Source of the DNA: Altererythrobacter sp. H2
GTDB lineage: Bacteria; Pseudomonadota; Alphaproteobacteria; Sphingomonadales; Sphingomonadaceae
Reading direction: 5' to 3'
DNA length: 64,000 nucleotides
NCBI RefSeq assembly: GCF_035319885.1
Contig: NZ_CP141285.1
Span: 1,116,001 to 1,180,000 of the forward strand
The position numbers and the translations under genes are program-made. The notes beneath the pieces were generated by a model, which saw only the letters and a program-made list of their open reading frames with translations, was not told the origin of the DNA and did no database searches. Shown here in pieces: positions 17,569 to 26,085 of this stretch (position 1 is its first letter; every line of letters starts with the position of its first letter).

Positions 17569-19632
17569 TCAGCCGCGGGTGTGATAGAAATCGTAAATCT
17601 GCCGCGCCACCCCGGCACTGACCCCGGGCGCGCGTTGCAAATCTTCCAGCGACGCGGCGCGGACCTTGCTCGCCGTGCCGAAGTGCAGCAGCAGCGCGCG
17701 CTTGCGGGCCGGGCCAATGCCGGGGATCTCGTCCAGCGGGCTGGCGGTTATCGCCTTGCTCCGCCTGGCCCGGTGCGCCCCGATGGCAAAGCGGTGCACC
17801 TCGTCGCGCAGGGTCTGGAGATAGAACAGCACCGGTGAATTGACCGGCAGGGTCTTTTCCCGCCCGTCGGGGAAGTGGAACACCTCGCGCCCCTCGCGCC
17901 CGTGGTGCGGCCCCTTGGCGATGGCGATCAGCGGCACGTCCTCGATCCCCATTTCCGCCAGAGTATCGTGCACCGCGCTCATCTGCCCTTTCCCGCCATC
18001 GATCAGGACGAGGTCGGGCCATTCCTCCCCGGAACGGGGAGGGGGACCGCGACGCGAAGCGTCGGGGTGGTGGGGCACCTTCGCTATATCGTCCGCTCCA
18101 TCGGAGGGTGCCCCTCCACCATGCTGCGCATGGTCCCCCTCCCCATTCTGGGGAGGATCCGCCAAAGCCCGAAACCGCCGCTGCATCACTTCGCGCATCA
18201 TCGCGAAGTCATCGTTGCCCTGCGCTTCGCGGATGTTGAATTTGCGGTACTGCCCTTTGCGCAGCCCCTCCGGCCCGGCGACGACCATCGCGCCGACGGC
18301 CTTGGTGCCCTGGATATGGCTGTTGTCGTAGACCTCGATCCGGTCCGGCACGTCGGGCAGTTCGAGGAATTCGCTCAGCTCGCGCAGCACTTTCGCCTTC
18401 GAGCCGGTTTCGGCCATCCGCCGCTCCAGCGCCTCAACTGCGTTGCGGCTGGCCTGCTCCATCAACCGCCGCCGGTCGCCGCGTTGGGGAATCGAGACGG
18501 TGACCCGGTGCCCTGCCGCTGCGCCCAGCGCTTCGCCCAGCAGTTCCGCTTCGGGCAGTTCACGGTCGACCAGGATCGTGCGTGGTGGCGGGACTTCCTC
18601 GTAGAATTGCAGCAGGACATCAGCCAGCACTTCGGCGTCTTCGATGCCCTGTGTGTGGGCGGGGAAGAAGGCGCGGTGACCCCAGTTCTGCCCGCCCCGG
18701 ATGAAAAAGGCCTGTACCGCGATCTGCCCGCCTTTGCTGGCGAGCGCGAACACGTCGGCATCGCCCACCCCGGCAGCGTTGATCGCCTGGCTGCCCTGAA
18801 TGAAGGTCGCCGCGCGCAGCCGGTCGCGCAGCATGGCGGCAGTCTCGAAATCGAGCGCCGCGGCGGCGCTGGCCATCTGCCGCTCCAGATCCTGCTGTAC
18901 GGCAGACGACTTGCCGCCAAGAAAATCCTTCGCCTGGGCGACGAGCTTGTCATAACCTGCCTCGTCGATCCGCCCGACGCAGGGGGCCGAGCAGCGCTTG
19001 ATCTGGTAGAGCAGGCACGGCCGGTCGCGGTTGTTGAAGAAACTGTCGGTGCAGCTGCGCAGCAGGAACAGCTTCTGCAGCGCATTGATCGTGGTGTTGA
19101 CCGACCCGGCGCTGGCGAAAGGGCCATAGTAATTGCCCTTGGCCTTGCGCGCCCCGCGATGCTTCTGGATGCGGGGAAAGGCATGGTCGGCGCGCAGCAG
19201 GATGAAGGGGAAGCTCTTGTCGTCGCGCAGCAGCACATTGAACGGCGGGCGGAAACGCTTGATCAGCTGCGCTTCCAGCAGCAGCGCCTCCGCCTCGCTG
19301 TTGGTGACGACGATGTCCATGCTGCGGGTCTGGCTGACCATGCGCAGCAGCCGGCTGGAGAGGTTGGCGATCTGGGTATAGTTCGCCACCCGCGCCTTCA
19401 GGCTGCGCGCCTTGCCGACATAGAGCACGTCGCCGCGCGCATCGACCATGCGGTAGACACCCGGTTGCGGCTTGAGCGTGGCCACCGTTTCGCGGATCGC
19501 CTTGACCCCGCCTTCAAGGTCGGGCTGGGCACTGGCGACCGTATAGGCGGCGCGTTCCTCGTTGAAACGCTCCTTACTACCGGGATTGGGGCCTCGGGGG
19601 TCGTGCGGGGTTCCGGCGGGGGTACGGGCCAT
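17569..19632 (-). CDS. uvrC: Excinuclease ABC subunit C with an in-frame repeat insertion
   Basis: Makes both incisions in UvrABC nucleotide excision repair. 687 residues. In order: GIY-YIG nuclease (PGVYRMVDARGDVLYVGKAR), Cys-rich region (CTDSFFNNRDRPCLLYQIKRCSAPC), UVR motif (residues around DFETAAMLRDRL), RNase H-like nuclease (VYDNSHIQGTKAVGAMVV, LVLIDGGKGQM), and C-terminal helix-hairpin-helix pair (IPGIGPARKRALLLHFG). Residues of about 493-536, between the two strands of the RNase H-like domain, are coded by a palindromic genomic repeat (18024-18156) and look foreign (GDHAQHGGGAPSDGADD). The reading frame survives the insertion. The start overlaps a possible upstream start of the divergent flavoprotein. 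Confidence 0.96.
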   Translation of the reverse strand: MARTPAGTPHDPRGPNPGSKERFNEERAAYTVASAQPDLEGGVKAIRETVATLKPQPGVYRMVDARGDVLYVGKARSLKARVANYTQIANLSSRLLRMVSQTRSMDIVVTNSEAEALLLEAQLIKRFRPPFNVLLRDDKSFPFILLRADHAFPRIQKHRGARKAKGNYYGPFASAGSVNTTINALQKLFLLRSCTDSFFNNRDRPCLLYQIKRCSAPCVGRIDEAGYDKLVAQAKDFLGGKSSAVQQDLERQMASAAAALDFETAAMLRDRLRAATFIQGSQAINAAGVGDADVFALASKGGQIAVQAFFIRGGQNWGHRAFFPAHTQGIEDAEVLADVLLQFYEEVPPPRTILVDRELPEAELLGEALGAAAGHRVTVSIPQRGDRRRLMEQASRNAVEALERRMAETGSKAKVLRELSEFLELPDVPDRIEVYDNSHIQGTKAVGAMVVAGPEGLRKGQYRKFNIREAQGNDDFAMMREVMQRRFRALADPPQNGEGDHAQHGGGAPSDGADDIAKVPHHPDASRRGPPPRSGEEWPDLVLIDGGKGQMSAVHDTLAEMGIEDVPLIAIAKGPHHGREGREVFHFPDGREKTLPVNSPVLFYLQTLRDEVHRFAIGAHRARRSKAITASPLDEIPGIGPARKRALLLHFGTASKVRAASLEDLQRAPGVSAGVARQIYDFYHTRG
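18024..18156. repeat. Palindromic interspersed repeat inserted in uvrC
   Basis: 133 bases. Left arm 18024-18079 and right arm 18107-18156 are imperfect inverted copies: both outer ends read CCTCCCC...GGGGAGGGGGACC toward the centre, and the inner ends are GGGGCACC and GGTGCCCC. Each arm also contains small hairpins of its own. The 27-base centre (18080-18106) is unpaired. It lies wholly inside the uvrC reading frame. Confidence 0.85.
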
Positions 19633-19687
19633 GGCCAAGCGAGATAGGAATCTTGCGCCCGCTTGGCAAACCCGCAATGGGCGGGGG

Positions 19688-20860
19688 GTGAGCCAGCAAT
19701 TCGATGTCATAGTTTTGGGGGCCGGAGCGGCCGGCCTGATGTGCGCCGCGCGTGCCGGGCAGCGCGGGCGGCGCGTGTTGGTGCTGGAGAAAGCCGAAGC
19801 TGCGGGGAAGAAGATCCTGATCTCGGGCGGCGGGCGGTGCAATTTCACCAACATCGGGGCGGGGCCGGCCAACTATCTCAGCGCCAACCCTCATTTCGCC
19901 AAGAGCGCGCTGGCCCGCTACACCCCGCGCGATTTCCTCGATCTGGTGGAAAGCTACGGCATCGCCTGGCACGAGAAGACACTTGGCCAGCTGTTCTGCG
20001 ATGGCTCGGCGAAGCAGATTGTCGCCATGCTGCTGGACGAGTGCGCCAGGGGGCCGGTGACAGTGCGCTGCGGCGAGGAGATCGCCTCGGTCACGCACGA
20101 TGGCCAGTTCGCAGTCTCCACCCGCACCGGCGTGTATCGTGCCCCGGCGCTGGTGATCGCCACCGGCGGGCCGTCCATCCCGAAGATGGGCGCGACCGGC
20201 TTTGCCTATGACCTCGCGCGCCAGTTCGGGCTGAAAGTGGTCGAGCCGCGCCCGGCGCTGGTGCCGCTGACGCTGGGCGGGGAGGATGTGCTGTTCCGCG
20301 AGATTTCCGGTGTGGCCGCCCCGGTCGAGGCGGAGGCGGGCGGGGCGCGCTTTGCCGAAGCGGCGCTGTTCACCCATCGCGGCCTCAGCGGCCCGGCGAT
20401 CCTGCAGGTCAGTTCCTACTGGAAGCCGGGCGATCCGATCTCGATCGATTTTCTCCCCGGGCGGGAGAGGGACTGGCTGCTCGACACCAAGCGGGCCAGC
20501 CCGCGCACCACGATCCGCGGGCTGCTGCGTGATGCCATGCCGCAGCGGTTGGCCGACATTCTCGCCGAGCGGCTGGCCCTGCCGAACGACCTCGGCAACA
20601 CCCCGGACAAGGCGTTGCGCATTGCCGAGGCGCAACTGGCGCGCTGGACCTTCCACCCCAACGGCAGCGAGGGTTTTGCCAAGGCCGAGGTTACCGTGGG
20701 CGGGATTTCCACTGCCGAGCTTTCCTCCACCACAATGGAGGCGAAACGGGTGCCGGGACTTTATGCCATAGGCGAGGCGGTTGACGTGACGGGGTGGCTC
20801 GGCGGCTACAACTTCCAGTGGGCCTGGGCCAGCGGGGTAGCGGCCGGAGACGCGCTGTAA
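19688..20860 (+). CDS. YhiN/HI0933-type FAD-dependent flavoprotein
   Basis: 390 residues from a GTG at 19688, preceded by GGGCGGGGGG. FAD-binding Rossmann motif DVIVLGAGAAGLMCA at the very N-terminus, then KKILISGGGRCNFTN, the HI0933 family signature, and the C-terminal ELSSTTMEAKRVPGLYAIGEAVDVTGWLGGYNFQWAW that closes the FAD site. The in vivo reaction is unknown. Other possible starts are ATG 19631 and TTG/ATG further up, but these would run into uvrC and add a non-conserved tail. Confidence 0.9.
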   Translation: MSQQFDVIVLGAGAAGLMCAARAGQRGRRVLVLEKAEAAGKKILISGGGRCNFTNIGAGPANYLSANPHFAKSALARYTPRDFLDLVESYGIAWHEKTLGQLFCDGSAKQIVAMLLDECARGPVTVRCGEEIASVTHDGQFAVSTRTGVYRAPALVIATGGPSIPKMGATGFAYDLARQFGLKVVEPRPALVPLTLGGEDVLFREISGVAAPVEAEAGGARFAEAALFTHRGLSGPAILQVSSYWKPGDPISIDFLPGRERDWLLDTKRASPRTTIRGLLRDAMPQRLADILAERLALPNDLGNTPDKALRIAEAQLARWTFHPNGSEGFAKAEVTVGGISTAELSSTTMEAKRVPGLYAIGEAVDVTGWLGGYNFQWAWASGVAAGDAL

Positions 20861-20903
20861 TCCGGATTCGCGGCACGGCTTCCGCTGGGTAAGTTCTTGA
20901 CGG

Positions 20904-20926
20904 AGGCGGCAAGTTGACCGCCGCCT
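20904..20926 (+). terminator. Possible terminator of the flavoprotein gene
   Basis: AGGCGGC (20904-20910) and GCCGCCT (20920-20926) form a 7-bp stem with a 9-base loop 44 bases past the stop codon. The following sequence is only weakly T-rich, and the hairpin overlaps the next predicted promoter. Confidence 0.35.
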
Positions 20927-20941
20927 TCGCTCTGTTAGCCT
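20914..20941 (+). promoter_or_regulatory. Predicted promoter of the WS/DGAT-hydrolase operon
   Basis: TTGACC (20914-20919), 16-base spacer, TAGCCT (20936-20941), about 50 bases before the ATG at 20991. The -35 is good, the -10 weak. Confidence 0.3.
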
Positions 20942-20990
20942 TCCGGGATCCCGAGCGGGCAACAGACCCCGCCGGGTACGGGAGAACCGG

Positions 20991-22526
20991 ATGCGCCAGC
21001 TCCAGGGAATGGACGCGAGTTTCGTTGCGCTGGAGACGCGCAACTCGCCGATGCACATCGGTTCGATCCTGATCTACAATCCGGCGACGGCTCCGGGCGG
21101 GTTTGTCCGCTTCAAGGACATCCTCGCCTTCTTCGACAGCCGCAAGCAGCTGAGCCGCACCATCCGCCAGCGCATGGTGCGGGTGCCGTTCGATCTCGAT
21201 TATCCCTACTGGATCGAGGATCCGGACTTCGATCTTGAATACCATGTGCGCCATGTCGCGCTGCCCAAGCCGGGCGACTGGCGGCAGCTGTGCATCCAGG
21301 CGGCGCGGATCTTTGCCCGTCCGCTCGACCTCACACGGCCGCCGTGGGAATTTACCGTGGTCGAAGGGCTCGACAACGTGCCCGGTGTCGCCCCCGGCAG
21401 CTTCGCCATGGTGACCAAGGTCCACCACGCCGCGATCGACGGGATGAGCGGGATCGACCTGATGGAGGCGATGCACACGCTCACCCCGGATGCCCCGCCG
21501 CCGGACAGGCCAGACAAGTGGAAGCCAGGCAAGGTCCCGTCTCCGGTCGAACTGCTGGGCAAGAGCTACGTCAACGCGCTGCTCAACCCGATGAAACAGC
21601 TGGAGGTGGCGGCCAGGGCCGCGCCGGGGCTGGCCAAGGTCGTTTCCGGACTGGTGAAGAAGGAATTCAGCCTGTCGGGCGAAATGGTCGCCCCCAAGAC
21701 CCGGTTCAACAAGGCCATTTCGCCCAATCGGGTGGTCGAAGGGCGCAGTCTGCCGCTGGCTGACGTCAAGGCGATCCGTGCTCTGGCGCCGGGGGCCAAG
21801 GTCAACGACGTGTTCCTTGCCGTGATTGGCGGTGCACTGCGCAAATACCTGCTCAAGCATGATGATCTGCCCAAGAAGACTCTGACTGCCATGGCCCCGA
21901 TCTCAGTCCGCTCGTCGAACGAAAAGGGCGACATGGGCAACCAGGTCGCGGCAATGATCGCCCCGCTCGGCACGCACATCGCTGACCCGGTCGAGCGGCT
22001 GCGTTATGTCCACAGAAAAACCAGCAATTCCAAAGCGATGACAGACGCGCTCGGTGCGCGCAACATGACCGAGATGAGCAAGGCCAGCCCGGCGCTGTTC
22101 ATGGCGCTGGGCGCGCAGCTCTATACGCGGCTGGGCCTCGCCAATCGCGGGGTGGGGCCGGTATTTTCGACCGTGGTGACCAATGTGCCCGGCCCGCCGG
22201 TGCCGATCTATTCCAGCGGTGCGCGGCTCGAAAGCATGATGGGGCTGCTGTGCCTGACCGACGGCCTCGGCCTTGGCCACGTGGTGCAGAGCTATTGCAG
22301 CGAGGCGACCATCGCCTTCACCGCCTGCCGCAAGGACATGCCCGATCCGGAATTCTACGCCCAATGCATCGAGGACAGCTTTGCCGAGCTGCGCGATGCA
22401 GCCAAGGCACCTGCTGAAGCGCCAGCTCCGGCGGCGGCCGGTGCTAAGGCGAAAGCAACGAAAAAGACGCCCGCGCGTTCGAAGCGGGCCAAACCGAAAA
22501 GCAGGAAGGAAAACAGCAAGCCATGA
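20991..22526 (+). CDS. WS/DGAT-family O-acyltransferase
   Basis: Transfers acyl groups from acyl-CoA to fatty alcohol or diacylglycerol, giving wax esters or triacylglycerol. 511 residues; the catalytic HHxxxDG motif is intact in TKVHHAAIDGMSG (about residues 143-155), and the C-terminal domain has the NVPGP motif (TNVPGPPVPIY). The final ~45 residues are Ala/Lys-rich, as in cell-inclusion or membrane-attached proteins. The first gene of a three-gene run with two hydrolases; the stop overlaps the next start by 4 bases (ATGA). Whether it stores lipid or acts on another alcohol is inference. Confidence 0.92.
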   Translation: MRQLQGMDASFVALETRNSPMHIGSILIYNPATAPGGFVRFKDILAFFDSRKQLSRTIRQRMVRVPFDLDYPYWIEDPDFDLEYHVRHVALPKPGDWRQLCIQAARIFARPLDLTRPPWEFTVVEGLDNVPGVAPGSFAMVTKVHHAAIDGMSGIDLMEAMHTLTPDAPPPDRPDKWKPGKVPSPVELLGKSYVNALLNPMKQLEVAARAAPGLAKVVSGLVKKEFSLSGEMVAPKTRFNKAISPNRVVEGRSLPLADVKAIRALAPGAKVNDVFLAVIGGALRKYLLKHDDLPKKTLTAMAPISVRSSNEKGDMGNQVAAMIAPLGTHIADPVERLRYVHRKTSNSKAMTDALGARNMTEMSKASPALFMALGAQLYTRLGLANRGVGPVFSTVVTNVPGPPVPIYSSGARLESMMGLLCLTDGLGLGHVVQSYCSEATIAFTACRKDMPDPEFYAQCIEDSFAELRDAAKAPAEAPAPAAAGAKAKATKKTPARSKRAKPKSRKENSKP

Positions 22527-23311
22527 CCACCGCCACTCTCAAGAGGGGCGATACGGCCCGTCCGCCGCATCGCCTGCTGACTCTGGCCGAGCCGGGCCGG
22601 GCCATGGGCGAGCTGGCCAGTTTCTATGCCTTGCGTCCGCTGCTGCGAACCTTGCCCAAGGGCGATGGCCACGGCGTGATGGTGCTGCCTGGCTTCAAGG
22701 CCTCCGACCGTTCGACCGCGCCCTTGCGTTCGCTGCTCGACGATCTGGGCTATACTTCGGAAGGCTGGGGCCTGGGCCGCAACGTCAAGGTCGACAACGC
22801 GCGCATCGCGGCGATGGCGGACCGGGTCGAGCGGCTGGCCGACCGGACCGGCCGCAAGGTCTCACTGGTCGGCTGGAGCCTGGGCGGCGTATTCGCGCGC
22901 GAACTGGCCAAGCAGGCGCCGGACAAGGTGCGGCTGGTGATCTCGCTCGGTAGTCCGATCAGCGATGACCGCAACCATACCAACGCCCGCCGCCTGTTCG
23001 AATGGCTCAATGGCCACGAGCCGGAGCCGATGCAGGGCGGCCGTTTCCGCGATCTGGGCGAAGCGCCGCCGGTGCCGACCACCTCGATCCTGACCCGCAC
23101 CGATGGCGTGGTCCACTGGCGCGGTTCGGTGCAGGAGCAGGGCAAGCAGACCGAGAACATCGAGGTGATCGCCAGCCATTGCGGCCTTGGGGTCAACCCG
23201 GCAGCGATTTACGCGATTGCTGACCGGCTGGCGCAGAAGGAAGGCGCGTGGAAGCCATTTGCCCCGTCAGGTCTGGTCCGGCTGGTCTTCCCCCGCCGGT
23301 CCTACACCTGA
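22523..23311 (+). CDS. Alpha/beta hydrolase (lipase-like)
   Basis: 262 residues. The nucleophile elbow is GWSLGG (about residues 118-123); the sequence around VMVLPGFKASDRSTAPLRSLL is the oxyanion-side strand typical of triacylglycerol-lipase-like and PGAP1-like hydrolases; ASHCGLGVNP supplies the likely catalytic His. Four-base overlap with the WS/DGAT gene strongly suggests both act on the same lipid pool, one building and one breaking ester bonds. No signal peptide, so cytoplasmic. Confidence 0.85.
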   Translation: MTTATLKRGDTARPPHRLLTLAEPGRAMGELASFYALRPLLRTLPKGDGHGVMVLPGFKASDRSTAPLRSLLDDLGYTSEGWGLGRNVKVDNARIAAMADRVERLADRTGRKVSLVGWSLGGVFARELAKQAPDKVRLVISLGSPISDDRNHTNARRLFEWLNGHEPEPMQGGRFRDLGEAPPVPTTSILTRTDGVVHWRGSVQEQGKQTENIEVIASHCGLGVNPAAIYAIADRLAQKEGAWKPFAPSGLVRLVFPRRSYT

Positions 23312-23322
23312 GCGCACTTGCC

Positions 23323-24261
23323 TTGTCGTCGCATCACCTGATCGATCCAGAGCTCCTGCCGCTGCTGGAGCTTATGCCGACGCGCAGCTTCGGGATGGAG
23401 CACATTCCGCAGCTGCGGGAGATGTCGGAAGGGCGTTTTGCCTTCCTCGATGCGCCGCCGCCTGCGCCGCAGAAGGTGACCATAGCCGGGCCGGGCGGGG
23501 AGCTCGATCTTTACCTCTACGATCCCCATCCGCGCCGCGCAGGGCGGGGGGCCTTGCTGCATGTCCACGGCGGCGGGTTGATCATGGGTTCGGCCCGCAC
23601 CATGCAGCACGGCCCTTCCGCAATCGCAGCGGCGACCGGCACACTGGTAGCATCGGTCGAATACCGGCTGGCGCCGGAGCATCCGTTTCCCGCGCCGCAG
23701 GAGGATTGCTTGGCAGCGCTGCACTGGCTTGCCGGTGCAGTTGAGGAATGGGCGTTCGATCCGGCAAAAATGGCGGTAATCGGCGAAAGCGCCGGGGGAG
23801 GGCTGGCCGCTGCCGTTGCCCTGATGGCGCGTGATCAGGGCGGGCCGGCACTGGCGGCGCAGTTTCTCACTTACCCGATGCTCGACCACCGCACCGGTTC
23901 GCCGGACTGCCGCTATGCCAACCCGATGACCGGCGAGTTCATCTGGACGCGGGAAGCCAACCAGGTCGGGTGGGCCGCGCTGCGGGGCGATTACCGGGCG
24001 GACGATCACCGCAAAGGCTGGTTTTCGCCCGCGCTGGCCGATGACCTCGCCGGCCTGCCGCTAACCTGGATCGGGACTGGCAGCCTCGACCTGTTCTTCG
24101 ACGAGAATCTCGATTTCGCCCGCCGCCTGACTGCTGCGGGCGTTCCGGTTGAGGTGCACGGCTACCCCGGCGCGATCCATGCTTTCAACGCGGTCGCGGG
24201 AGCACGGCTGACCCAGGCTTATGCCCGCGATCTGATGGGTGCCATCGCGCGCTGGCTCTAG
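23323..24261 (+). CDS. HSL-type alpha/beta hydrolase (esterase)
   Basis: About 312 residues from a TTG at 23323, 12 bases after the previous stop; the frame is open back to 23248, but those codons overlap the previous gene and look non-coding. Hormone-sensitive-lipase family marks are HGGGLIMGS (oxyanion hole), YRLAPEHPFPAP, and GESAGGGLAA (nucleophile Ser); the His is in GYPGAIHAFNA. Short-chain ester hydrolysis is likely. Third gene of the lipid-ester cluster; it overlaps the convergent tesB by 4 bases. Confidence 0.85.
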   Translation: MSSHHLIDPELLPLLELMPTRSFGMEHIPQLREMSEGRFAFLDAPPPAPQKVTIAGPGGELDLYLYDPHPRRAGRGALLHVHGGGLIMGSARTMQHGPSAIAAATGTLVASVEYRLAPEHPFPAPQEDCLAALHWLAGAVEEWAFDPAKMAVIGESAGGGLAAAVALMARDQGGPALAAQFLTYPMLDHRTGSPDCRYANPMTGEFIWTREANQVGWAALRGDYRADDHRKGWFSPALADDLAGLPLTWIGTGSLDLFFDENLDFARRLTAAGVPVEVHGYPGAIHAFNAVAGARLTQAYARDLMGAIARWL

Positions 24262-25166
24262 CGGCGCGCGCGGCGCATCATCCCTTCCTGGGCCACGCTG
24301 GCGACCAGTTCACCGGCGCGGTTGAAGATCCGGCCCAGATTCATGCCGCGCCCGCCGCCGCTCCACGGGCTTTCGGTGGCATAGAGCAGCCATTCGTCAG
24401 CGCGGGCCGGGCGGTGGAACCAGATCGCATGGTCAAGGCTCGCACCCTTGAGCTCGTTCCGCGCCCAGCTCAGGCCGTGCGGCAGGGCGCTGGTGCCGAG
24501 CAGGGTATAATCGCTGGCATAGGCAATCACCGCGCGGTGCAGCGCCGGATCGTCCGGCAGCGGCGCCACTGCGCGGAACCAGCTGCGCGCGTGGGGCGGC
24601 TTGGGATCGGCATTCATCCAGTGGAGCTTGTCGACCGTGCGCATCTCGATCGGCCGGGGCCGCAGCATGAGCGCGCGCTGGACCTCTGACACCTCACCCA
24701 TCTCGGCAATAAAGCGGCGGCGCTGCTCCATGTCCGAGGGCAGGTCTTCGGGCGGGCGAACATCGGGCATGGTATAATCGTCGTGCGACAGGCCGTCCTC
24801 GGGCAGCTGGAAGCTGGCGGTCAGGTTGAGGATCGGGACCTGCGTGTTATTCTCGCCCGGCTGGCTCGCCACCACCCGGCGGTTGGCGAAGCTGCGCCCG
24901 TCGAAATCGGCCTCGACCCGATAGGAAATCGCCGGCCCTTCGCGCCCGCCGCGCAGGAAATAGGCATGGAGCGAATGGGCGACCATGCCCTCCGGCGCGG
25001 TGGCCTGGGCCGCCTGCAGCGCCTGCGCAATCACCTGGCCGCCGAACACCCGGCCCACACCGTCCTTCTGCGGGAGCCCGGTGTAGTGGCCCGCGCCATC
25101 ATTCTGCACGGTCAGCAGGCGGACCAGCCCACTGACCAGCCGCTGGGGATCGATTTCGTCATTCAT
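24258..25166 (-). CDS. tesB: Acyl-CoA thioesterase II
   Basis: 302 residues. Cleaves medium and long acyl-CoAs to free fatty acid and CoA; two hot-dog folds in one chain. The family's first module reads GRVFGGQVIAQALQAAQAT and HSLHAYFLRGG; the second has ASDYTLLGTSALPHG and SLDHAIWFHRP with the catalytic Asp, and the C-terminus ends LVASVAQEGMMR. Start at MNDEIDPQ (25166). Follows the cupin gene by 32 bases and may be its operon partner. Confidence 0.94.
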   Translation of the reverse strand: MNDEIDPQRLVSGLVRLLTVQNDGAGHYTGLPQKDGVGRVFGGQVIAQALQAAQATAPEGMVAHSLHAYFLRGGREGPAISYRVEADFDGRSFANRRVVASQPGENNTQVPILNLTASFQLPEDGLSHDDYTMPDVRPPEDLPSDMEQRRRFIAEMGEVSEVQRALMLRPRPIEMRTVDKLHWMNADPKPPHARSWFRAVAPLPDDPALHRAVIAYASDYTLLGTSALPHGLSWARNELKGASLDHAIWFHRPARADEWLLYATESPWSGGGRGMNLGRIFNRAGELVASVAQEGMMRRARR

Positions 25167-25198
25167 GCCGCGCGCCTTGGAACGCGCGGACGTGGGCG

Positions 25199-26083
25199 TC
25201 AACCAGCCAGACCGAGTTTGCGCAGGGCGCGCAGGGCATAGGCCTTGGGCTTGTTGGTCGCAGGCCAGCGGCCGGGGGCGGCGGGTGTCAGCCCGGCCTT
25301 GCGCAGGACACGGTTGAACCCGCGCGCATCGGCTTCGGCGAACGACCAGTCGCTGCGCCAGGTGATCGACAGCGAGATCGAGCTGTCCGGCCCGACCCGC
25401 ACGAAATGCGGCGCCATGACGGGCACATAGACCGCTTCCCCGGGGTCGAGCGGAAATTCGCTTGCGCCTTCCATCAGGTCGTCCTGCCAGCGCAGCTCGC
25501 GCGGGCCGCCGCTGTGGTAGCTTTCATGGACCGCGTCAGGCGCAAAGCGCGGCTCGCCGGCCGGGAACTGGGTCATCACCTTGCTGCCCACCAGCTGGAG
25601 CAGGATGTTGTGTTCCGGGTCGAAATGATAGGGGGTTACGGCATTGGGGCTGGAGATGAACACGAACCCCTGGGGCCGCAGCATGGCCCCGGTGCGGGCC
25701 TCGATGGCGGGCCGCAGCTCTTCCAGCAGATTGAGCAGGAGCGTGCGATATTCGGGCACCTGTTCCACGTTCTTGAGCACCGCCCAGCTGTTGCTGGTGG
25801 CAATGTGGCGGATCGTCTCCTCGATCGACAGCCCGGTGGGTGCAGGCTTCCCATCGATCCCGACCGGCAGGTCGCCCCGGTTGTATTCGATCGAGCTGTC
25901 CGGCAGGCGCCCGGCAAGTGCCGCCAGCGCGTCCAGGTTCATCAGCGCGTTTTCGCCCAGACGATGCCGCAGCAGGTGCGGCGTTTCGGGATAGTTGGTG
26001 GCGAAGTGGGCGCGCTGCGGCGGCGGGAACACGGCGGTGGCGGCTGCCTCGGTCGGGATGGCGATATGCTGTTCGATGCCCAC
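25199..26083 (-). CDS. JmjC/cupin-like protein
   Basis: 294 residues. A cupin_8/JmjC-type fold is shown by NAVTPYHFDPEHNILLQLVGSK, where His-x-Asp are the first two iron ligands, and by APHFVRVG, which supplies the distal His. Such proteins are Fe(II)/2-oxoglutarate hydroxylases acting on proteins, peptides or small molecules; the substrate is unknown. It begins 2 bases after the stop of the GNAT gene, so the two are co-translated and probably work together. Confidence 0.82.
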   Translation of the reverse strand: MGIEQHIAIPTEAAATAVFPPPQRAHFATNYPETPHLLRHRLGENALMNLDALAALAGRLPDSSIEYNRGDLPVGIDGKPAPTGLSIEETIRHIATSNSWAVLKNVEQVPEYRTLLLNLLEELRPAIEARTGAMLRPQGFVFISSPNAVTPYHFDPEHNILLQLVGSKVMTQFPAGEPRFAPDAVHESYHSGGPRELRWQDDLMEGASEFPLDPGEAVYVPVMAPHFVRVGPDSSISLSITWRSDWSFAEADARGFNRVLRKAGLTPAAPGRWPATNKPKAYALRALRKLGLAG

Positions 26084-26085
26084 GA

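Noticed and set aside
17875-19647. A 590-codon plus-strand frame opposite uvrC
   Set aside because: Antisense shadow of uvrC, no recognisable motif.
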